In this document: in pieces, positions 48,101 through 61,892 of the stretch
How the letters are laid out: each line of letters opens with the position of its first letter
Position numbering within the stretch: position 1 is the stretch's first letter
NCBI RefSeq assembly: GCF_040802235.1
Contig: NC_133158.1
Coordinates: 16,332,001-16,396,000 of the forward strand
Origin: Manis javanica
Taxonomy: Eukaryota; Chordata; Mammalia; Pholidota; Manidae
DNA length: 64,000 bases
Reading direction: 5' to 3'
The notes under the pieces: model-generated
What the model saw: only the letters and a program-made list of their open reading frames with translations
Databases searched by the model: none
What the model was told of the DNA's origin: nothing
Translations under genes and position numbers: made by a program

Positions 48101-51100
48101 ACTGCCCAGCCCCGGCCCTGGCTCCGGGTCACACGTGCCTCCGCTCTCCCCGTTTGGTTCTGCCTTTGCAGCACTCTCCCGGCTTGTTTTCTTCAAGTTT
48201 CAATGCCCCAAACTTTAGGGGGAAGAAAGGCGTTCTCTAGATCAGGGCCATGAACAACAAGACATAATTACAGGAGTGTTTTCTTCTGTTAGATGTCACA
48301 GGAAAGCCCTAGCGGAAGTCCAAAGTCCTGCCCAAATAGAAGAGAACTTGAACCCAAACAGAAATCTCCATGGAAATGTCTCTTGTCAACAAGTTTGTGA
48401 GACTTTGAAAGGTACAGTTTTTAAGGACCAGGAGACAATGATTCATGAATCGCTGGGTTGTCTCACTAAGGTAGCACACTGAAGAGAGGGGGCAAGACTC
48501 ATCGCCTCAGGGTTTCACATGGCTTTAAGAATTCATTCAGTGTAGAGCTTTGAAACTGCTTAATTTTCATTCATTGCTCTGGCTGCTAACTAGACTGAGC
48601 TCACCAAGGCCAAGAACTGGTTCGACCTGGCTCCTCAGCAACTTAGGCATGCCGGCTTGTTGGTGAGTACATGAAATCAAAGGCAGACACTCCTTCCCCC
48701 CCCATTTCTCTACTTAAAGCACCACTGGGGGTATGCAGTATATCCTCCTTGAATTTTAGGAGACAGGGATTGAAATCAATGCATGAGGGGGACATCTCTA
48801 ATCAAAAATATATTTGAAAATCCCTCAAATCAACCAAAAGGTGGAGTATATATGATTACTCAGCTGAGTCAAGACATGCAAAGTACTCAGAAGACTGCCA
48901 GGAATGGTGCTTAATAGATGCAAACTTCTATCAAAATTCTTAGAAGCCTTAGGCAAGGTGTGTGAGCATTCAAAACATGTTGCCTTAAGATGGTCAACTT
49001 TCTGGTGGTAAACAAGGAAGGATGTATAATTCTAATGTTTTCTTCTTTCCTGAAGGATTTCCTCTATTCTTTTAACATAGCAAACCTCAATGACCTGAAC
49101 GCTTTTAAAAGATGTGGCCATCAACTTAGAAAAGATAAAACATGTGAAAGCCTCTATCACAGGGCATGTACCGGAACTGCTCAGTAACTGTTTGAATCTA
49201 CGACTTGCTCCACCAGACTCCTGTGAGCTGCGTTCTTTAGAAAGGACTGTTTTGGAGAGGACCTTGTTTAACTTGGCAATTCTGATTGTAGCTCCACCAG
49301 ATGGCTACCATTCTCATGGTCTTGGGTACTGGGCTCACGGTCCTTGAGGGGAGTGGTCTGGGGAGGAAGACACGAGCTAAATTAAATTTGGGTATCAAGT
49401 GCCTCTGCAGTTTTCTTACCTGAAGAGTAGGAAGATGCCCGGCTGCTTGGAGAACAGGGTACCTGAAGGCCGGCAACCCCCAGGCATCTCTGTGACCCCC
49501 TGTCCGAGTCAAAGCTAGTCTGTGGGCTGTGCCCCTGATCCTTTTGCCCAGAGGCCCGCTGGTACCAGCCGCGCAGGTGCTCTGCAACTAAGGCCTTGTG
49601 GATGTTTTTGGTTATATGCTCCGACTTGGCAGCAGCCTTCCTGGGCAGTCGGAGAGTTGCATATGGGTTATGGGGCACCCGGTCGACCTCGTCCTCATGA
49701 AAGGACCTGCTGTAGTCCCTTTGGCGGTCGTATCCATAGTGGGCCGAGGACCTGTAGGAAGGATTGACACTGTACTGTCCTTCAGTGTCATTCTCATAGA
49801 CGTAGCCGCCACTGTAATAAAGATCACACTCTGCATATGGTGTGTACCCGGCAATATAGTAACTGGAAGAAGGCTGGTCCTGACTCTTCGTGTGGACACC
49901 ATTCCTCACACTATCCTTTTGTGCTAGATTAGGCATGCTTCCTGAATTTGAAGTTGAGACGTTCTGTTTCTTGGACCTTCTCCGACCTCTGGTACGAGTG
50001 TCCAGAGTCTGGGTGCCATAATAGGCGCCGGCAACTGGCGTCACACAGTAATACTCTGTGCTCGACTGGCTGGTGTAGGAAGACCCGTCATCCAGGATTT
50101 CTGTGCTGCTGCTTCTTTGGGATTTGGAGAGGGAGAAAAATGGCTTATCGTTGTCCACCTCGGAGAGCAGGTGAGGCTGGGACTCGAGGCTTCCACTCCG
50201 CTGGCGGCAGTGCTGAGATGCAGATTCAGGTCTGAAAGTGGACAGAGGCAAACTTGTCAAGGAGAAGGAAGGGGAGGAGGGCCGAAACTGGGAAAAAGAA
50301 CACCACGTGAAAGGATTCGAGAGCTCCTGAACTGCAATAGGACTATTAAGGTTTCCAAAGCTGACCGCATAAGAGAATCCATTTGCTCACCCGTAAGTTC
50401 ATTACCACGGTCAAAATGCGAAAGGATCCAAGTTCTGGCAATTGTGCAACCCACATTCTTTCTTGAGGATAAGGAAGATAAAGCAGTGGTGCACAGCCTG
50501 CGTGAAAGCCTAGAAACAAACCCACACATCTTCGGAGGGTTCTCATCTGACAGGCCAGGAGGATGCGTAGACTAGGGTGGAGGCAGCACTGCCTCAGGGC
50601 GCAGAGCCTGGGCTCTGACGTCAGCGATGTCATCTGCGTTGAGACATGCTCGGCCACTTCCCTGCTGGGTAAGCCTAGGCGAGATAGCTTATTTTCTGAA
50701 TCTCACTTCCTCCTCTCGAAAATGAGGACAAAAACTATCTAATATCTTTTATTAGGCTTGTTGTGCAAACTAAATAATACAGAGCATATAAAATAGAAAA
50801 GCGTTCAGTAAACACTTCAAAATGTTGTTACTGTCATTATCTTTATCCTCACCATTAAACAACAAATGGTGGGGAAAATGAAGGTCTAAAAAATTCACTA
50901 TCTACCAGAACAAAGTATATTTTCAAGTACATCTTCTTTGCCAACATATCTGAACTGTTAAGTTAGTAGCAAATGTAGATCCATTAAATAGAGCCCTGCC
51001 AGGGAAGTCCCTGACAATGATTAAAAAATGCAACAGAGTAAAATAAAACCTTAAAGCAAAAAGCAACAGAGCCAAAGCAACCGGTACGCAGCGCGCTTAC

Positions 51101-54100
51101 TCCAGGTGGCTGCTGCTGTAGGCGTTGCGGGTGAGGACCGGTGTGCTGGGCATGCTTCGTCTTCCCTGGGGCCGCCTCTCCAGGGTTTTGTAAGGGCTGC
51201 GATGTGTCGACAGCATTTCTCTGTGATGGCAGAAAGAAAAATTCAGGAAATGATGAATGGCCCCACATCTCTGGCAAACTTGTCATAAGGTGTTTGGAAA
51301 TTTACTGGAAGCTGAAGGAAAGGGAGCATAGGGAAAAAAGTGGGTAGGGCATCTTTGCAGTTCAGTGCCCTGGGATGTCACAGATGGGTTTTGGGGAAAA
51401 ATAAGTGGTCTGACTCTCTAGTCATAAGTATGAAGGGGGAGGTGAAGCCTTAAAATATTACTGCTTTTGATTTCCCATCCAACTATTTAAAAATATAAAA
51501 ACCATTCTCAGCGCATGTGTCATACAATAATAGGTTGTAGGATGGATTTGACCAACAAGCCATCATTTGCAGCCCCCTAGACTAGAAGGCAACATTCTTA
51601 AATCACTCTGCCTACTTCTCACCACGGTGAGAACACAATGTAAATTTGATTTTTTAATTACAAAAGGATTTTGATTACATTTTTACTTAGTTATAAAAGC
51701 TCATAAAGTTCACTGCAGAGAAGTTCAAGTATACAGATATAAAAGAAAAAATCTAAATGTCCATGGGATACCTCAGGTATAGCCAGTCAACACTAAATAT
51801 TTTCAGATTTTTTTACCAAGCACATATACTTATAAGCATTTGAACGTTTTAACAACAAAAAGTGAGATCTTAATTTTCAAAACCCATGTTAAAAAAAACT
51901 CTTGTTGTATCTAATGTTTCATGTTGCTTAATATTCATCTCCACTGTACTTTAATGACTGCATAGCATCCCATTGTAAGGATTTACCACAATTTATTTAA
52001 AAATCCCACTAGTTGAGCATTTGGGTTTTCTCAATTTGTCACTAGTATAAACAGTGTGATGAACATCCTGTAGTTAATCTAATAGGAAAAATTCCTGTAA
52101 ATGAAATTACTGGGTCAAAGAACAAACCCATCTTAAGATACTGGGGATGTATGCATGACAGTTTTTAAGATAAAGGTTCCCATTTATAATTCTCTTTGTT
52201 GAAATAGCTTTGTTTTCCCTAACATAATAAATACACTTGTCCAGTGCTATCCAGTGGGACTTTCTTCCGTGATGGAAATGTGCTGTATCTGTGCTGCCCA
52301 ATATTATAGCTATTAGCCACACATTCCTATAAGCACTTGAAATGTGGCTAGTATGACTGAGGAAATGAATTTTTAATTTTACTTATTTTTAATGAAATTG
52401 GACAGCACAGCCCTAGACACTTCAATCTTTACTGTTCAGGACAACAGTTTTGAAATGCTAATCCACAAACGGGCTGACACATGATAAAATTTTTCATTGT
52501 CCTTTGACAAGTTAGAACTATAACAAAGGCTGGCTTTCTTTTTGTAAGTGGAAAATTATTTAATTTCAATAATCTTCCTTTATTTTAAGACTCATTTCCA
52601 TTTTCACTGAGATGCAGCAAGATAACATTTTGGCTAAAGTCACTTCATAGGCTTTGGAGTTAGGCTAGCTAGGTTCAAATTTTGATTCTGACATTTACTA
52701 GGTGACATGCTTTCTGGTCCTCACTGTACTTACTGGTAAATGGGGATGATAGTAGTAATACTATCAGGATTTGTTGTGAGGATTAAATACATATTTAATA
52801 CATGTTAAATGTTAATACATATTAAAACACTTTGAACAATGTGCTACTGCCGTAATAATATTTACCAGAGACATTTGAGAAAAAAGTTGTATTCTATTTT
52901 ACAGATTAAGAATGAGTGGAAGTCCCTTTTTATTTGAAGGATCAGAAGTCAGTCCTGTCACTTAGATGGACAGAGTGGCATTTAATGACAGTTGCCTGAA
53001 GGCATGAGTTATAAAACTAAACTGGGGACCCTATACCCAAATCCAGACGATAAATAATGTCCCTATGACTTAAGAGACATCAAATGGACTTAAAATATAA
53101 GAAATAGCCAAATGCTCGTAAAAAGATCTCTTGAAAACACTTCTTCTTGTCAACAGCAAATAACTGGGTTAGTTTCTATGCTTTGGTTTTATAAAATCAT
53201 CCTTTTTATCTGGAAGGATAAACAGCATTAACACAAAAAAGTATTGACCATTTTGGAGAAAAGATCTCCCAGCTGCAAGGTATTTGTCTCACTGACGATG
53301 TCTTCTCACCTGGACTGCCTGGTGTCCACAAACTGTTCATTGATAGAGGACTTTCTGCAATGGATTCGCTCAATACCGAGAGACTTAGGGGGGGGAATTC
53401 TTGGAGAATGAGGTACTGAACTTGATCGCTGCCCAGCAAGAGTGAAGGCGTCGTTAGCTATGGTAAGTAAATGAATGAATGAATAAATAAGTAGGTAAGT
53501 AAATACTTTGTTGACACCCCCAAAAAGAAATTGGAAGATCTCGTGAGCAAAGTGTTCTTCCAAAGATGTTGCTTTTAGAAGTGTGTAGCTTTCAGGGGAT
53601 TTATTTTTTATATTTTATACACTAGAAAAAAGACATTATTGAATACTCTTATAGAGAGTGATACAATTTTTGCCAGTTCAATAGGTGTCACTCTGAAAAA
53701 GGAAATCAGGTTAAAATGGGTGATACCATAGCTTTTCTAGAATCATATTAAAGAAAAACCCCAGTGTGTATAGGGCCAAAAGGAAGCTGGCCTGTAAAGC
53801 TGGCGTGGAGCGTTTCTGTACAACTTCAAAGTTCTTAGGCCTCTTTAGTGACCAAAGGCTCCTGCTATAATTGAAAGTGATCAAACTGATTTATGCCGAA
53901 TCATTAGAGACTGGTTATGTCTTCCACTGATATCTGTACTTTCAAAGAGGAATAGAAAGTATGACCAACCCTCAGCTCAAAGGAAGAAATCTGAAAAGGT
54001 GGAATTTCATGTACCATAAAACTTGGGGGAAGAGAAAGCAGTGGGGGTTAGCAGCTTCTCAGAATTCTTTAAATCATAGCAAATAGTAGCCACTCCTCTG

Positions 54101-57100
54101 CTTAAGCAAGAGGGATTATAAGGAAATACTCTTATCACTTGATATGAAATCCATTTCATTTGAAATGCGTTGAATAAACAGACCAGCACAACAGGTACAG
54201 CCTACCATTATGAAAATGACACAATGACCCCGTAACCCAACCTCTAAAATGTATTTCTTCCTAAGGAAAATAAACTCCCAGTTATCCAGACTACAGTGAT
54301 AATCAAAGTCTGCACTATAATTTCCTGCTTTGATATTGGACTCCTAATATATTCAGATGTCACCACCAGGAAAAGCTGGGTGAAGGCATCTTTGTTTTAT
54401 TTATGCAATTCCCAATTCCCTGTGAGTTTATTATTACTACAGAATAAAAAGTTGAGAAAAAAATCCTATTGAACCTTACAAGTCCTCATTGAGAGATGAC
54501 TTATTCCCGTAATGCTATTTTAATTGCCTGAAGTCATGTGATTTGTACTGTATTTAATGTTGAATTAACCTGTTCAGAAGTTAATCGTAATCCCCTTTTC
54601 CAGACCATTCTGCGTAAATACAAGTTAGTTGGTTGTACTTTCCCCTAAAGAATAAACTGAAGAAGGAGAGCTACTTACGTTCATCATAGGTGGCAGTGTC
54701 AGACAAGGAGCTGCTCTCTGATGGGATTACGTCTTCTGTGAATAAAAACAAAACTGCCTTTAGGAAAACTGTGCATTTACACACATATACTGACTTTCCT
54801 CAGTGAAGTGCATCTTATATTATTTAGATATGTGTAACTAATTATGGTGCATAAAGAATAATTAACTATTATAAATGGAAGGATTCACTGAAGATATAAA
54901 CATCCAACGTACTGCCCAAATATCACATACACTGCACTATTTCTTAAAATGCAGCAGACTTTAAGGGAGTTTCGGTTTTCAACTAATTCTCAGTTTAGCT
55001 TCTACATGTGATGGAAACTTCATTTCATTGAGTGCTTACACCCAAAAAACTGGAAAGAAAAATCATGCCATTCATGTCTTAAATGCTGTTATGTTACATG
55101 TTATGTAATGTACACACGAACTCTCATTTGAACATCTACTATTACTATAATTTCTCTTTTGACCCCTCCTTGAAGAAAAGGGACTTTTCATAATGGGTGG
55201 ACACTTTGTGGTCAACCAACTTTTCAATTAGAACAGGGTTTCTCAATGGTGGCACCCCTGGCATTCTGGACTGTGTAATTCTTTGTTGGGAGGAGCTACC
55301 CTTTGCACTGTAGAATTTTACCCTCCACCACTGGCTATCAGCAGTATCCTTATGCTCAGTTTTGACAACCAAAAATGTCTGCAGACACTGCCCAATGTTC
55401 CCTGGGGGGCAAAAGTACCCCTGGTTGAGAACCACTGAATTAGACATCCCTGGGTTCAAATGTTGGTTTTGTCATTTACTGGTTGTAAGACCTTGGGAAA
55501 ATTACTTAATCTCTCTGAACATCATTTGACTCAACTCTAAAATGGCGATAAATATCATATATATCATATAATGCTGAAGAGAGCATTAAATAATGGATGT
55601 AAAGCCCTTACCCCAGCCCTTGGTGCAGGATAAATGCTCCATCAATGTTAGCTATACTACTACTTTTGATACTTAGACACTGTTTTGGTGAAAGAATTCT
55701 GGTGGTTGGAAAAGCCCATATTGCCCTGAGTCTTACTGGTGCCCATCAAATGTTAAAAAATGTAGTTTGCAAGAAGAGACATCTCACTTGTGTTTATCTG
55801 CTTTGGCAAATCTTTCCATATTCAGTGCCAACTACAGGCAAACAGGACACCTCCATGTCAGCTTCAAACCCATCCATCATGAAGGGAATCTCTCCCATCC
55901 AATCTCAAACATTAATCTCTATCAGAGCCAGGCAGACTGTCTCCTAACTGGATACACAGCAGAGCTTGAAGGCCAGGTGCCAGTATAGTCAGCTGTCAGG
56001 CACACTTATAAAAAAAAAAAATCTACCCAATTTATGTGCAACCATTGACACCATCTGCTACCCAAATGTTAGTCACTGTAAAGCAGGACGCTTGAATCGT
56101 GCATTTTGGGTATGAATGGGCCACAACAAATGGTATGAAAGCTAAGTGCCCTGCTAATCACTCATCTCTGTATGCTCAGAATGGAACGAATGCTAAGGCC
56201 GAAAGGATTTCGCATTCAGAGCCAAAGTCTCCACTGTAGTTGATTAACACTTGCATGTTAATGTCTGTGCATTCACTTTCCAAAAGCCATTATCTCTGCT
56301 TTACAGCTCCTATACCTAAACCCCAAGTATACTTAAAACCTAGTTACTATATTTCATTAAATCTAAGGTGTATAATTATTTTATATCCTAGTTGAAAAAA
56401 AGGTACTGCCAATCATAACAGTAACATACCATCTAGTATAAGAATTATCCCAATTTCACACATTTAAAGATAAAAAAAATAGTCTTGGAATCACAGAAAT
56501 ATAATCATATTTCAATCAATGATCAAGGCTGAAAACAGTGCTAATTAAATATCCAAGGTCATTTAGACTTGAATTCTACATAATAAGTGAGATTGTTTTG
56601 TTTATTTCTTTTCTGAAGATGAAAGTCTTAGATACATAATGTTGAGAATTTGGAAAATACAGAAGAGTATTAAGATGAAAATTAAGTTACATGAAATTCC
56701 CCAACTAGTAGTATTTTGAAACATTTCCCAACCAGTCTTTGTGTCTATATTTATACAATGTCAGGATCATGTTGTGGTTACAATTTTGTACCCTGCCTTT
56801 CTGCATTTCATGTTATATCATGAACATTTGCCCATATCAAACCAATATCACCGTGAAAGCTCTTTTATCCTGAAAATTAATGCAGTGTAATAGTGGTATT
56901 AACAATAGTGAGAATGTCACCAAACACCAAGTTTCATATTTTGTAAGGCTGAAATTCCAAACCACTTTTATTAAGAAACTTACTTTTAATTCCATTCTTT
57001 CTTTTATCTCTCACCAAAGGAACTGGTTTGGAAATGCTACGTATCATCGGGCACTGGTTATTTGAGTCAAAAAACCTTACTTATTACTAACCTGGTAAAA

Positions 57101-60100
57101 TAACTGTTGCTTTCTGGCTGGGTTTCTTTCCACATCTAATTCGGTATTCATTTATTGCATTTTCAATCTCCTGGAGTTTTTTCACAGCATCTGTGTGATC
57201 TTGCTTTCGTTTTTTCTTCACTGTTTTACAAAGGTCTGTCTCATTGGCAAGCTTCTTGGCTGCTTCAACCAGCTTTTGCTGTATTAGGAAGTTGCTCTCC
57301 AGTTCTTGCAAAGTAGGATCCTGCATTTATACAACATCAACTCTCACATGCACCGAATAAATAAAACTTCTTGTGAATTCTCAAATCAGATACTCTTTGA
57401 GAAAAAAATCTTCCTTATTTTTACTACGTAAGTATCCTCAAGCATTTTTCTAGATGACATGACCTCCTTCCTCCATTTACATAAACTTCTCATTAGTCCA
57501 ACTCTTTCTTTTTCAAAGAAGGGGATGGCTTTTCATTCATTCAGTTGGTTGGGTGAAGATCATATTTTCCAAGAAGGGATTCTTAACCCAAGATTCATAG
57601 ACACAGAATGTTATAGTCACATAGATAGCCTTAGAGACAGATTAATTTGGGTTTGATTTCCCTATGTGGTGGTTCCAGGTTACATAACCCTGGGCACCCT
57701 GCATGATTTTCTAATACTTCAGTTTTTTTTTTTTACATTTGTGCAATGGCATTACTATATACAGTATGGAAAGTAGATGGTGGAGATTAAATGAGGTAAT
57801 TTATGTGCATTGCTTAGCTTGCAGCTGGATATATAGTGAACACTCAGGAAACAGCAAATCTCACTCTATTATTGATGCTACATTTTCTAAACCCAAGATG
57901 GGAAAATTTCTACAAGAAACATGAGCAGGATCATATTGTTTGATGACATGCAAATGAGAAAGTACTCTATATTGGCTAACAGTGTTTCAACATTATTATA
58001 CCTGACTGCTGTACATGTCTTATCTCACTGAATACTCCTTACCTACCTCAAAAGGATGAACAATTGCTACCTGCATTTTATAGATGAGGAAATGGAGACC
58101 GGAGAAATGAGGATTCAGAGAGGGTAAACTATTTGCCAAAGCCTACTAAACATTAACTGGAAGTGTCCAGTATTGGAGTTCTTAATTCTTATAATAATGT
58201 TTGTCATTTTATAAACATTGGGGGGTTCATTTAATGCTCTGTAGGTTTGGGGGAGTACAGTAGTGAGAAATAACTCCATTTTAATTGGACCGTGCATGAA
58301 AGAGAGAACTCCATTTGCTCTACATTATTGCTTTCAACCAGTAAGATAAAAATGTACAGCGGTGACTCCAAAACCAAAAGAACAAGTCAACCACATTCAG
58401 TGACAGTTCTTCTGTCTCATCGCTAATACAAACGCTCAGATATGTGCTCATACCTCTTCACTGGGCAGCAAGTGGTCATCTAATTTGAACGTGGTACCTA
58501 CACGCCTTCTGACCTGAGGAGGTTTCTCACCTACGTTCAGAGGATACTCCTTTGGCATTTTGCCAGTGAGCTCCTGTAAAACAGGACAGAATGAGGGGGG
58601 TAACCAACACTGGCTGGAGTGCCAAACACAATTTGAAGAGCCCCAAGAGCAGAAGACACTCACGGCCTCCCGCAAACAGATCTTCTTAAGCTCCTCCACT
58701 TTCTTCAGGAGTTTTTCTTGCAACAGCTTCTCCTTCTTCTTGAGTTCAAGGATTTTTTCTCTCTTTTGCTCCTCACTAACTTCTGAGTCTTGAGAACCTG
58801 TGTGGATGGGGCGGGGGCAGGAAGGTTTATGCAAGGCATGTTTCCTTCCTTTTTAAAGGACAAAGGATTTTAAAGCCAAACCTACTATTAAATAATAGTT
58901 TATTTCTTTTTTTCCTTGTTTCTGTACATAATAAAAGGAAACTGGAGAACATTTTCTCATGCTTCTGGGCATCAAACACAGCCTGGTAATAATATATGCC
59001 TTTTGCATTTTGGTTCACTCATTTTAGAAGCAATGATAACTTGCTTTCAGATACACCCAAGGAACAATCTCATTTTCCTGAGCAGGAGACAAGGTAAGAT
59101 GTTCCTTCAGATAGTCACTTAGAATGTTCTTTCGGAAAACAAGTGAGACAAGCAATGTTCTGTGCTTCAGATTCACAAGTTGATAATGGGGTTTAGATGG
59201 GAAAATTCATTTTTACATATACTTAGTTATGAGAGTTTCCAGAATTTCCATAGAGGAAGGGCTTGGGGCAGCAATCACATGATAGCGGGGGTAGGAGGGA
59301 GAGTGTCATAGCTTATAGTCACTATACATTAAATGGAGAATCAGACAATTGTCTTTATCAAAAACTAAATATGGTGGGAAAAAGAAACTAATGAAATATA
59401 TGGGCAGAAAATGTCCTTTCAAGCTTCCTTGAGGCATTGAATACCTTTGCATCTAGTGTTGCTTATACATCCTGACTATAATTTAACTTTCTTCAGACTC
59501 TTAAAAAAATTACTTTCAAAATTTTACAAAATCTGCTGCATACTGTAAGCTCTGATACACTTATTTATTCCCAATATTATGGGTTAAAGATGCACTTAAA
59601 GGTGGTTTGTGACAAAAAAAAGTGAAATAAAACAAAGATTGCTTGCACTTTTTAAAATCTCGGAATCTTACCTGAGGAGATCAAACTGCCATTGCTTGCC
59701 ATGATAAACTGACTCTTTGCCTCCAGTGTCACCAGTTTGGAGACCCTTGCTGTTCCTGTCTCCGTCAAATCCATTGCGATATCATCTAAACTCCTGGCTG
59801 AAGGAATTTTTGCCTAAGAGGTATAAACATTGAAATGCAATTCACTCAATTAAATCAATTTCAGATTAATAAGACAATTAAGTTACTATAGAATTACACA
59901 CGTTAACACAGAGGACAGTTTAGAATTTTTACAAACTAAAGTGACACTCTTCAGAAAAAAAATACAAGGCTTGAACTTTGTAGCTAAAATGTTTTAGTAA
60001 TTATGTACAGTTCTCTCTCATGGCACAGCACAATCATTAACTTTAAAATGTCAGTAGTGTACACAGACATGCCAAGAAGTTAGCAAATCTTACAACTTTT

Positions 60101-61855
60101 AAATCAGGTTATGTATTGTTCATCTTTTAAATATGAGAAAAATGAAAACAGTTGGTAGTAAAGTTTTAAAAAACCCTCAAAGGACAAAAACACATGTGTT
60201 TGCATCTTTGCTGAGAAAGTTTATCTTCTAAACAGAAAGCAAACAAGGGGTGTGAGTTTATCCCACAGAAACACTTCTAGTTACTTACCTTGCTTTGCTT
60301 CCGGTCCAAGTAAAACTGATGCTGACTAATTGCCATTACCCAGATGGACTTGATGAGAGAGGAGTTTGCATACCACGTCTGCACAAAGAGGCCGCTTTGC
60401 CCAAAGGTTCTTCTTGACACTGAAATCCTAGAAGGTTAAGGAAAGCACTCACATTATTCACCTCTGGCCCAGCACAACACCAATGTACCTAGTGAGTAAT
60501 GCTAGAAAAAAGCATCTTCTTAACAGCTTTTCTGCTGCCACACTCTTATGCTGAAAGGGGCCATGTTTCTGACTTTCTCCTTTTATGAAAAAACCAATCA
60601 CATGGGGTAATACCTTTCTGTAAAGCAAGCATATTAAAAAAACACATATACACAGACTCCAAAGCAGAAAAGAATTTGTTCAATTAGAGGATGTACTAAA
60701 AACATTTAGTTAAAAACTGTAAGATGTGCAACCATCACAAGAGCTTGGAAATAAATGTTGTAATATTTTACAGACAAAACAACCAAGACCTGGGGGGTCA
60801 GTGACTTCCTCAAGGTAAAAAACACATCTCAGTACCATATGATGTGTAATTCCGCTTCCGGTAATTTACCCAAATAAACCAAATCACTAATCCAAAAAGA
60901 TTATGCACTACTATGTTCAGTGCAGCATTATTTACAGACACCAAAATATGTAAACAACATAAAGTCCACTGACAGATGAATGGGTAAAAGAGATGTACAT
61001 GTATATAATGGAATATTGCTTGGCCATAAAAAAGAATGAAATATTGCCACTTGCGACAACATGGGTGGACTTAAAGGGTACTATGCTAAGTGAAATAAGC
61101 CAGAGAAAGAGAAATGCTATATAATTTCACACATATGTGTAATCTAAAAAACAAAACAAACAAAACTGAAACATACGCATAAACACAGAGAACAGACTGG
61201 TGGTTGCTGTAGGGGAGAGGGTGGCGGGACAGGCTATATAGGAGAAAGGGAGAATAAATTAGGGAAGAAAAAAAAAGAGCATCTCAAATCTAGGTAGACT
61301 TGACCAGCTTTGACATTATCTGAGGATGAACATAATGATATTGTCTGCAAATTGCAAGTTCAAAACTAGTCCAGAGTGCTGCTTGTGAACTAGAAGAGGA
61401 GAGTGCATTAGAGGAGAGGGCAGGAGAGAGAGGGCTGGGGTCAGGCAGACACACACGATGTGCAGGCAAAGAGGAGGGTACCAAAGTTCTTTGCAGGAAT
61501 TTGGCTTATCTCTCAGGTCATCTTTTTATCACAGCTGTTTCCCTATCTCTCTGACCTCCAAGCACCCATAAATGGATCTGAAAAACAACCACTGAGGACT
61601 GATAGAGAATCCCTCTGAAGAGCTTTGACAGCCTAAAATCCTGACTGAATTCATGCTGATAACTTGGCAACTGTTGTTCAGAGTGACCAGGAATATCCCA
61701 TTTAAACGTGAGCAGAGGTCCTGAATAGACATTACTCTAAAGGAGCCGTACAAGTGGCCGATGAGCGCATGAAAAGATGCTCAGCTCTCATTAGTCATGA
61801 GGGAACTGCAAATCAAAACCAGAGTGAGGGATCACTGCACCCCACTAGGATGGCC

Positions 61856-61892
<37 letters not shown>

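Larger units (their letters stand above)
46387..49419 (-). other. FRMD4B intron with MIR pieces
   Basis: Intron between the penultimate coding exon and the large exon. It contains MIR-like pieces at about 46510-46730 and 47480-47700. The part 47930-48250 is GC-richer, with open frames on the plus strand, but no family is recognised and no splice context supports a gene. Confidence 0.55.
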
